A stretch of DNA of 5,220 nt from Planctomycetota bacterium (GTDB lineage Bacteria; Planctomycetota; Phycisphaerae; Sedimentisphaerales; SM23-30): NCBI GenBank assembly GCA_029573975.1, contig JAKQBU010000550.1, positions 1 to 5,220 of the forward strand, in the 5' to 3' direction. Each line of letters opens with the position of its first letter. The stretch's first letter is position 1. Shown one piece after another: positions 1 through 4,230 of this stretch. Made by a program: the position numbers and the translations under genes. The notes below the pieces were generated by a model. That model saw nothing but the letters and a program-made list of their open reading frames with translations. It was not told where the DNA came from and did no database searches.

Positions 1-160
1 TAACGTTTGGGAAATATAGGGTAAATAGATAGTATATACAAACATTTTTGCTACACTACCGGTTGTGTATCTTCTTCAAAATAATGCCTTTTTATGAAAT
101 TTGGTTGCGACTTACAAGATTTCGTGGACTAGTTCATAAAACTAGCTCTTACCGTTACAT

Positions 161-201
161 AGGAAAAATATAGGGCCCTGTTTATATTTTTTCCTTTTTT
201 T
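161..201 (+). terminator. Candidate rho-independent terminator, AT-rich hairpin plus T-tract
   Basis: The left arm AGGAAAAATATA (161-172) pairs with TATATTTTTTCCT (183-195), with a single unpaired T in the A/T run. The 10-nt loop (173-182) contains the palindrome GGGCCC. The stem is followed at once by T residues (195-201) and by another T5 at 206-210. On the other strand no T-run follows the hairpin, so the orientation is +. It would end a transcript arriving from the left of the window, or a short RNA starting within positions 1-160. The stem is mostly A-T, so it is less stable than a classic GC-rich terminator. The pairing is directly visible; terminator function is inferred. Confidence 0.5.
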
Positions 202-379
202 ATGGTTTTTATCCGGATGCCTCTGCGTTTACTTTCTACATCATATCTATCCGTCCCAAATTAACAAAATCCCCCGCCATACAGCTCAACTGGCATTCCT
301 CCCCACCCGATATTCCGTATAGGTAAATCCATGTAGTTTTTTTGCGCCTAAAATAAATATATGGAATCACTTCGATTTT

Positions 380-385
380 TATAAT
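380..385 (+). promoter_or_regulatory. Possible -10 box before the Cys-rich gene
   Basis: A perfect TATAAT lies 19 bp before the ATG at 405. No hexamer resembling TTGACA sits 16-18 bp upstream, where the sequence is simply AT-rich, and there is no TG extension. A start about 7 bp downstream would leave only a short leader. In such AT-rich DNA a chance TATAAT is likely, so this is a weak call. Confidence 0.22.
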
Positions 386-404
386 AATATAAGGCTCAAT
401 AGCA

Positions 405-1088
405 ATGGAAATCATCACTCATAAAATGGCGATTTATCTGCCTGCGATCCTTCTCTTCACAGCCATACCGGCCCTCGTTGCCCAGGCACAAAACTGCCCC
501 GGAGAAGGTGACTGCTGTCTCATACACGACACACCAGGCTGCCAGGATGAATCCTGCTGTGATAGCGTCTGTGCCGTAAGTCCCTATTGCTGCGATCCAA
601 ATCATAACTGGGATACTGTCTGTGTCGAACTAGCCTATGAACTCTGCGAGAATCTCCAATGTGTCCAGTATGCCTGTCCTGGTGAATGGGATTGCTGTGA
701 TACTCATTCCAGTCCCGGCTGCGAAAACGAATCCTGCTGCTTCCTGGTCTGTGAACTAGATCCCCCCTGTTGCATTGACGGGTGGGACCAGTATTGCGTC
801 AAGGAAGCCGAAGACTTGTGTGATAATCTCTGCCTTACGTGTGGCGATTTCTGTTACTTCTGGGCCGATTTCGACCAATCCTGCTCCATTGATTTATCGG
901 ACCTTTCGAACCTTCTCGACAACTGGCTCCGCTGTGATTGCGGTCCCGACAACAACTGGTGCGACGGACTGGATTTCGACCAGAGCGGCTGTATCGACAT
1001 CGTGGATTTCGCCGCCTTTACCAGCCAATGGCTCTTCTGCACCGATCCTCAGAATCAAAACTGTGATAATGCCTGCATCCCTGAATAA
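405..1088 (+). CDS. Secreted Cys-rich protein: two paired-Cys modules plus two dockerin-like calcium loops
   Basis: A 227-residue exported protein of unknown exact role. Residues 1-28 form a signal peptide: K7, a hydrophobic core at 9-25, and a likely cleavage after A-Q-A at 28. Starting at M8 would lose the positive charge, so M1 is preferred; AAGG at 391-394 is a weak ribosome-binding site 10 nt upstream. The mature part has 34 cysteines in 199 residues. Residues 31-81 and 91-139 are two copies of one module with identical cysteine spacing except for a two-residue indel (C-x5-CC-x7-C-x4-CC-x3-C-x5-CC-x7/9-C-x7-C). Residues 155-175 and 190-210 are two EF-hand-like loops with acidic or Ser ligands at D155/D157/S159/D163/D166 and D190/D192/S194/D198/D201, each ending in W-L as in dockerin-like segments of planctomycete secreted proteins. 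The even cysteine count suggests a fully disulfide-bonded extracellular protein. There is no PEP-CTERM or other C-terminal sorting tail. The protein is probably surface or matrix associated; binding partner and ligand are unknown. Confidence 0.85.
   Translation: MEIITHKMAIYLPAILLFTAIPALVAQAQNCPGEGDCCLIHDTPGCQDESCCDSVCAVSPYCCDPNHNWDTVCVELAYELCENLQCVQYACPGEWDCCDTHSSPGCENESCCFLVCELDPPCCIDGWDQYCVKEAEDLCDNLCLTCGDFCYFWADFDQSCSIDLSDLSNLLDNWLRCDCGPDNNWCDGLDFDQSGCIDIVDFAAFTSQWLFCTDPQNQNCDNACIPE
495..821 (+). repeat. Diverged tandem duplication encoding two Cys modules
   Basis: Bases 495-647 and 675-821 encode the two homologous modules of the Cys-rich protein, separated by a 9-residue linker (82-90). 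Aligning them by eye gives 27 identical residues over 49 aligned positions, including all 11 cysteines of each copy, plus shared P-G-C, E-S-C-C and W-D. The DNA has diverged much more than the cysteine pattern, which indicates an old internal duplication under selection for the disulfide scaffold. Confidence 0.8.
867..1034 (+). other. Two dockerin-like EF-hand repeats
   Basis: Bases 867-929 encode the first loop (D-F-D-Q-S-C-S-I-D-L-S-D, then a short helix ending N-W-L). Bases 972-1034 encode the second (D-F-D-Q-S-G-C-I-D-I-V-D, ending Q-W-L). Ligand positions 1, 3, 5, 9 and 12 match the dockerin type I calcium loop, with Ser instead of Asp or Asn at position 5. Unusually each loop carries a cysteine (C160 at loop position 6, C196 at loop position 7). 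The cysteine-rich linker at residues 176-189 joins them. True cohesin binding is not implied: in planctomycetes such repeats are common without a cellulosome. Confidence 0.7.
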
Positions 1089-1096
1089 CAGATGCA
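1074..1096 (+). other. Stem-loop across the stop codon of the Cys-rich gene
   Basis: TGCATC (1074-1079) and GATGCA (1091-1096) form a perfect 6-bp inverted repeat with an 11-nt loop that contains the TAA stop. An alternative outer pairing, GCCTG (1071-1075) with CAGGC (1108-1112), is followed by AAATTTTC. Neither has a convincing T-tract directly after the stem, so a weak terminator or mRNA-stabilising 3' hairpin is possible but unproven. Confidence 0.25.
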
Positions 1097-1120
1097 AATG
1101 CTTTCGCCAGGCAAATTTTC

Positions 1121-1129
1121 TGTTATACT
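1121..1129 (+). promoter_or_regulatory. Candidate extended -10 promoter for the FemAB-like gene
   Basis: The sequence TGTTATACT fits the extended -10 form TGn-TATAAT with one mismatch (TATACT at 1124-1129). No good -35 hexamer is present; CTTTCG at 1101-1106 has the right distance but poor match, which an extended -10 can tolerate. Transcription would start near 1136, leaving a leader of about 39 nt before the ATG at 1175. This would let the FemAB-like gene be transcribed separately from the Cys-rich gene. Another sigma factor could use different elements. Confidence 0.4.
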
Positions 1130-1174
1130 GGCCGGTGTTTCGGCTCGTTTCATGTTTTATAGAAAGCTGCCAGA

Positions 1175-2233
1175 ATGCCTGATCCGCAAAACCAAGATAC
1201 ATCCATAATTTGCCAGGTGGAAGTCGCCAGCCCGTTGCCCCAATGGGATGAGTTTCTTGCCAAACATCCCGATCATACCATTTATCACCATCCGGCCTGG
1301 GGCCAAATCATGCACCAGGCCTATGGCAACCAACCCTTCTATCTCACCGCCCGCTGCCGCGGAGAAATCACCGGCATCCTCCAACTGGTCGCACAAAAAA
1401 GTACACTCTTCGGCCATCACTTGTGCAGCCTGCCCTATTTCGACGCCTCAGGAATCCTAACCTTTGACGATCGTGCCGCCTACGCCATTCTCGAAAAGTC
1501 GCGTGAACTCCTCATGCAGCAAAAGGCCGACTGGGTGGAACTGCGGCATCTGCAGCCCATGGGCCAGTCCATCCCCGTTCGTACCGACAAAATCACCATG
1601 CAGCTTCCCCTGCCCTTGGATAAAGAGACTCTGTGGCAGGAATTCTCAACCAAGGTTCGCAATAAAGTACGCAAGGTACAGCAGGCCAATCTCCAGGTTA
1701 AAGAAGGCGGCCTGGAACTGCTGGACGACTTTTACGATGTCTATTCCCTCAATATGCGCGACCTGGGAAGCCCGCCTCACAGCCGGCGGTTTTTCCAGCT
1801 CATCCTGGAGGCATTTCCCACCCAAACCAGACTTTTTTCTGTTTATCTCGACGGCCAGGCCGTTGCCGCCAGCTTCACCTTGACCGACGCCAAGGCCTTC
1901 CGCGTCCCCTGGTCCGGCACCCACTGGCGTTTCAAAAACCTCAATACCAACATGCAGCTCTACTGGTCCATGCTCGCCTACGCCACCCGCATCAAGGCCC
2001 CCTGCTTCGATTTCGGCCGCAGCACCCTCGACTCCGGTACCCACATGTTCAAAAAACAGTGGGGTGCCCACGAAATCCCTCTCTACTGGCAATTCCTCCT
2101 GGCCGACGGCCAAAACTTGCCCGACCTCACCCCCGACAGCCAAAAATTCCGCCTCATGGTCGCCTGCTGGAAAAAACTGCCCATCTCCCTCGTCCGCCGG
2201 CTCGGCCCCCGCCTCATCCGCAAACTCTCGTAA
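1175..2233 (+). CDS. FemAB-like acyltransferase, XrtA/PEP-CTERM-associated type (GNAT fold)
   Basis: A 352-residue cytoplasmic protein of full family length with no signal peptide. It matches the FemAB-related family found with exosortase (XrtA)/PEP-CTERM exopolysaccharide loci. Diagnostic segments are Y-H-H-P-A-W at 37-42, L-P-Y-F-D-A-S-G at 86-93, a basic stretch K-V-R-N-K-V-R-K at 160-167, N-M-R-D-L-G-S-P at 193-200 followed by S-R-R-F-F at 203-207, and F-D-F-G-R-S at 278-283 leading into F-K-K-Q-W-G at 292-297. The two halves (about 15-140 and 145-330) fit the double GNAT-like fold of FemX/FemAB proteins, which transfer aminoacyl or acyl groups to peptidoglycan precursors; this subfamily is thought to act on exopolysaccharide or envelope components instead. 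The ATG at 1175 has only a weak purine stretch (AGAAAG) upstream. No exosortase or glycosyltransferase gene is in view. Family assignment is confident; the substrate is not known. Confidence 0.85.
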   Translation: MPDPQNQDTSIICQVEVASPLPQWDEFLAKHPDHTIYHHPAWGQIMHQAYGNQPFYLTARCRGEITGILQLVAQKSTLFGHHLCSLPYFDASGILTFDDRAAYAILEKSRELLMQQKADWVELRHLQPMGQSIPVRTDKITMQLPLPLDKETLWQEFSTKVRNKVRKVQQANLQVKEGGLELLDDFYDVYSLNMRDLGSPPHSRRFFQLILEAFPTQTRLFSVYLDGQAVAASFTLTDAKAFRVPWSGTHWRFKNLNTNMQLYWSMLAYATRIKAPCFDFGRSTLDSGTHMFKKQWGAHEIPLYWQFLLADGQNLPDLTPDSQKFRLMVACWKKLPISLVRRLGPRLIRKLS

Positions 2234-2241
2234 CCGCACGA
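2234..2241. other. 8-bp convergent intergenic gap
   Basis: The FemAB-like stop (TAA at 2231-2233, + strand) and the barrel stop (TAA at 2242-2244 read on the - strand) face each other with 8 bp between them. No hairpin plus T-run can fit here and none is obvious in the gene ends. The small GCCG-GCT-CGGC hairpin at 2196-2206 has no T-tract. Each transcript therefore probably runs into the opposite gene before ending. Confidence 0.75.
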
Positions 2242-3438
2242 TTAAAAATAATACGCCAGCCGCACGCGGATAAAATCATCCTGCCGGATAGCGGCTAGCG
2301 GATCCTCGCTTGCCACGTCAAAGAATCCCCAGATTTCCAGCGACAGCTTCCAGTTCTCCCCAAACCGCCGGCTCGCCTCCAGACTCATCGCGCTGGATGA
2401 ATTTTGCGTATCCTTCATATACCCCAACAGAAATTCCGTACTGGCCGCATCATTGGGCGTCAGCCGCAGCCCGGCCATCGCATCATTCTGAAACACCGTC
2501 GTCGCCTCATCGCAGCGGGTGTCATAGGCATATTCACCCACCAATCCCACATCCAGCTTGCTCTGGCACACCCCGACAAAGGTATATTCAAAACCGCCCA
2601 CCCCGCCGAAAAAATTCTCCTCCTGCCCCGTCCGGTACAGCCCCTCCAGCTTCCACAGCCACTGCCCCGTCACCAACTGCATATCCAGTCCCGTCTGATT
2701 GATCTGTTCATAATACGGAATCAAAGTCGGCTTGCCGTGCTTATCCAGCTCCGGCAGCAGCGTCGGCTCCCGCCCTGTCCCGCGAAACTGGTATATCCCG
2801 AAATCAAAGTCCCCAATCGTATGGCTATACCGCGCCGCTAGATCCAGATGATGCTCTTCCGCTCCGCTCTCATACCGGGCATGGTCCACATCCACCTCCG
2901 GCTCCGTCCGCAACCGCCCCTTGCCGCCCGGAAACGTCCGCTCCCGAAACCACGGCAGCACAAACACATCCACCACGCCCCACTCCCGCGGCAGCGACAA
3001 CTGCACCATCGGCTGGCCCAGCTTTTGCTCTTCATCCAAATGCTCTACCAGGTCCGTCTGGTTGATAATATCCACCAGATGCACAAACTCGGCCACCCCC
3101 CAGAATACCTTGCTCACCCCCGCCCGCACCTCATACCCCTCGCCCAAATGCAGGTAATTCAGTTCCCGGATATCAAAATGCGTCCGCTCCGTATCCGCCG
3201 TATCCGCCCGCGCAAACGGCGTAAAGGTAAAACTGGAACCATTGTCCCATTCATGGTAATACTCCGGCTCCACGGCCAGCGAGCCGTTGTTCTCCCGCTG
3301 CCCCTCATACAGCGGATCCCGGAAGAAAAACCGGCCCTCCAGCTCCACATACCCGGAAAATTTATCCACCGCCGCCGGCGCCAGCGTCACCAGGCCGACC
3401 ACTCCCAAAATTCCTGTCGCAATGATTCGTATCTTCAT
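2242..3438 (-). CDS. Outer-membrane beta-barrel protein, DUF1302-like
   Basis: A 398-residue predicted outer-membrane barrel. Residues 1-22 form a signal peptide (K2, R4, hydrophobic core, A-P-A at 20-22), giving a mature start near A-V-D-K-F. The rest alternates aromatic and polar residues in strand-like blocks and ends R-L-A-Y-Y-F; a terminal Phe is the usual signal for barrel insertion by BamA. The segment V-F-W-G-V-A-E-F at 111-118 with D-I-I-N-Q-T-D at 123-129 resembles the W-G-E plus I-N-P-x-D core of DUF1302-type barrels, which often occur beside MMPL exporters and LolA-like proteins. C291 and C309 are the only cysteines and could form a disulfide. A 9-bp tandem repeat encodes A-D-T twice at 78-83. 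The ATG overlaps the upstream stop (ATGA, 3435-3438); GGG at 3443-3445 is a short-spaced ribosome-binding site. It probably gives an exit or docking point for the exported substrate. The outer-membrane call is firm; the exact family name is less certain. Confidence 0.78.
   Translation of the reverse strand: MKIRIIATGILGVVGLVTLAPAAVDKFSGYVELEGRFFFRDPLYEGQRENNGSLAVEPEYYHEWDNGSSFTFTPFARADTADTERTHFDIRELNYLHLGEGYEVRAGVSKVFWGVAEFVHLVDIINQTDLVEHLDEEQKLGQPMVQLSLPREWGVVDVFVLPWFRERTFPGGKGRLRTEPEVDVDHARYESGAEEHHLDLAARYSHTIGDFDFGIYQFRGTGREPTLLPELDKHGKPTLIPYYEQINQTGLDMQLVTGQWLWKLEGLYRTGQEENFFGGVGGFEYTFVGVCQSKLDVGLVGEYAYDTRCDEATTVFQNDAMAGLRLTPNDAASTEFLLGYMKDTQNSSSAMSLEASRRFGENWKLSLEIWGFFDVASEDPLAAIRQDDFIRVRLAYYF
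3435..3438 (-). other. ATGA stop/start overlap between the LolA-like and barrel genes
   Basis: On the - strand the four bases ATGA hold the start of the barrel gene (ATG) and the stop of the LolA-like gene (TGA). This arrangement usually goes with termination-reinitiation, so the two proteins are probably made in linked amounts. The weak, close ribosome-binding site of the barrel gene agrees with dependence on coupling. Confidence 0.8.
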
Positions 3439-4226
3439 TTGGCCCTTTTCAAACTGTTCTGATTGAAATCTTCGTCCGTAAGTCCGGTTTGAAACGCATA
3501 ATTGGTAATCAGCAATTCCGAGGTCTTCTCATTTTGATGATTGACCATCCTCAGCTTACCTGCCCGCCAGTGTTTGTCCAGATATTTTTTATATCCCTCC
3601 GCCGTCAGCGTCTTCAACAGCTTATCCTTGCGGTCGTAATAGTCGATCTTCCATTCCCGATACTCCTCCTTGTCGATCCAGACCACCTGCCGCGTATAGC
3701 CGGAATATTTCTTGTTCACCGGATACCGCTCGACCACAAAACAGTCCATCTCCTGGTACACCTCATCCCGGATCCACTGATAGGTGTATTTCTCGATCTC
3801 CTGGCTGGTAAAATCCTCATACGCAAATTCGCTGCCCATAAACGAGCCACTCTGATTGCTGGTACTGATTCGCTTCACCCGCTTCAGCGCCGGTAGATAC
3901 AGCCACTGGTCATCGTCCCCTTTTTTATGGGTGTATGACAGAAACGCGCTGCCCTGCACATCCTTGGGAGAATCGAAAATCAAAAGGCTCTTGTCCCCGT
4001 CCTCCTTTCCTTCCAGCGTCCTGGTCCGCAGTTCCCGGATGCTTTCATCCCCCTTCTTGTTCCGCAGGATCATCTTCATATCCGCGGTAAAATCCTCAAA
4101 TCCCTCATCCCGCCGGTCGGCCTCCCGGAAAATCGCGGTTCCCTTTTCCTCTTCCGCCGTCACGGCCCCCACTGGCGCCGGCCAGCCTGCCAGCAGTAAT
4201 ACCGTAATACCGATATACCATTTCAT
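3435..4226 (-). CDS. LolA-like outer-membrane lipoprotein-sorting family protein
   Basis: A 263-residue periplasmic protein of the outer-membrane lipoprotein-sorting (LolA-like) family that accompanies MMPL exporters. The start is placed at the ATG at 4226, four bases after the exporter stop, because GGAG at 4237-4240 lies 10 nt upstream. The ATG at 4244 adds six residues (M-W-R-N-K-Q), overlaps the exporter and has no ribosome-binding site. Residues 1-21 are a signal peptide (K2, core I-T-V-L-L-L-A-G, cleavage after P-V-G-A). There is no lipobox cysteine, so it is soluble. Family hallmarks are F-D-S-P-K-D-V-Q-G-S at 84-93, D-D-Q-W-L-Y-L-P-A at 105-113, K-R-V-K-R-I at 115-120, G-S-F-M-G-S-E-F at 127-134 followed by Y-E-D-F at 136-139, and V-V-W-I-D near the middle of the C-terminal half. 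These proteins adopt the LolA half-barrel that holds acyl chains. It most likely carries a lipid-like molecule between the pump and the outer membrane. Confidence 0.88.
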   Translation of the reverse strand: MKWYIGITVLLLAGWPAPVGAVTAEEEKGTAIFREADRRDEGFEDFTADMKMILRNKKGDESIRELRTRTLEGKEDGDKSLLIFDSPKDVQGSAFLSYTHKKGDDDQWLYLPALKRVKRISTSNQSGSFMGSEFAYEDFTSQEIEKYTYQWIRDEVYQEMDCFVVERYPVNKKYSGYTRQVVWIDKEEYREWKIDYYDRKDKLLKTLTAEGYKKYLDKHWRAGKLRMVNHQNEKTSELLITNYAFQTGLTDEDFNQNSLKRAK

Positions 4227-4230
4227 CTGT

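Larger units (their letters stand above)
1..404. other. AT-rich intergenic region without a convincing gene
   Basis: This stretch is clearly richer in A and T than the rest of the window, with many T and A runs. Stop codons are frequent in all frames. The only reading frame of note, on the - strand at about 236-418, has no ribosome-binding site, a composition driven by AT-rich codons and no recognisable motif. The region holds one strong hairpin followed by T residues (161-201, listed separately), a small 6-bp inverted repeat (129-145) and a TATAAT hexamer close to the next gene. No tRNA, riboswitch or insertion-sequence end was recognised. It most likely contains the 3' end of a transcript entering from the left and the promoter and leader of the Cys-rich gene. 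Confidence 0.6.

Noticed and set aside
129..145. Inverted repeat CTAGTT-n5-AACTAG
   Set aside because: It is only 6 bp, in AT-rich DNA, with no T-tract and no promoter nearby, so it is easily due to chance.
236..418. 60-codon frame on the - strand in the AT-rich region
   Set aside because: There is no ribosome-binding site and no motif. Its residues follow from AT-rich codons, and its start overlaps the signal-peptide region of the Cys-rich gene.
1029..1088. Possible PEP-CTERM sorting tail on the Cys-rich protein, prompted by the FemAB neighbour
   Set aside because: The C-terminus is polar and Cys-rich, with no P-E-P motif, hydrophobic helix or basic tail.
775..1202. Overlapping frames on both strands across the end of the Cys-rich gene (775-1182 + and 894-1202 -)
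   Set aside because: They lack recognisable domains and conflict with the repeat and dockerin structure in the chosen frame.
1646..2239. Long - strand frame opposite the FemAB-like gene
   Set aside because: It is an antisense shadow caused by C-ending codons of the real gene. It is Gly/Glu-rich with no family motif, whereas the + strand frame has full-length family hallmarks.
2404..3462. Two long + strand frames (2404-2841 and 2848-3462) opposite the barrel gene
   Set aside because: They are His/Pro/Arg/Gln-rich translations typical of the reverse strand of a biased gene. The - strand frame has a signal peptide, strand pattern and terminal Phe.
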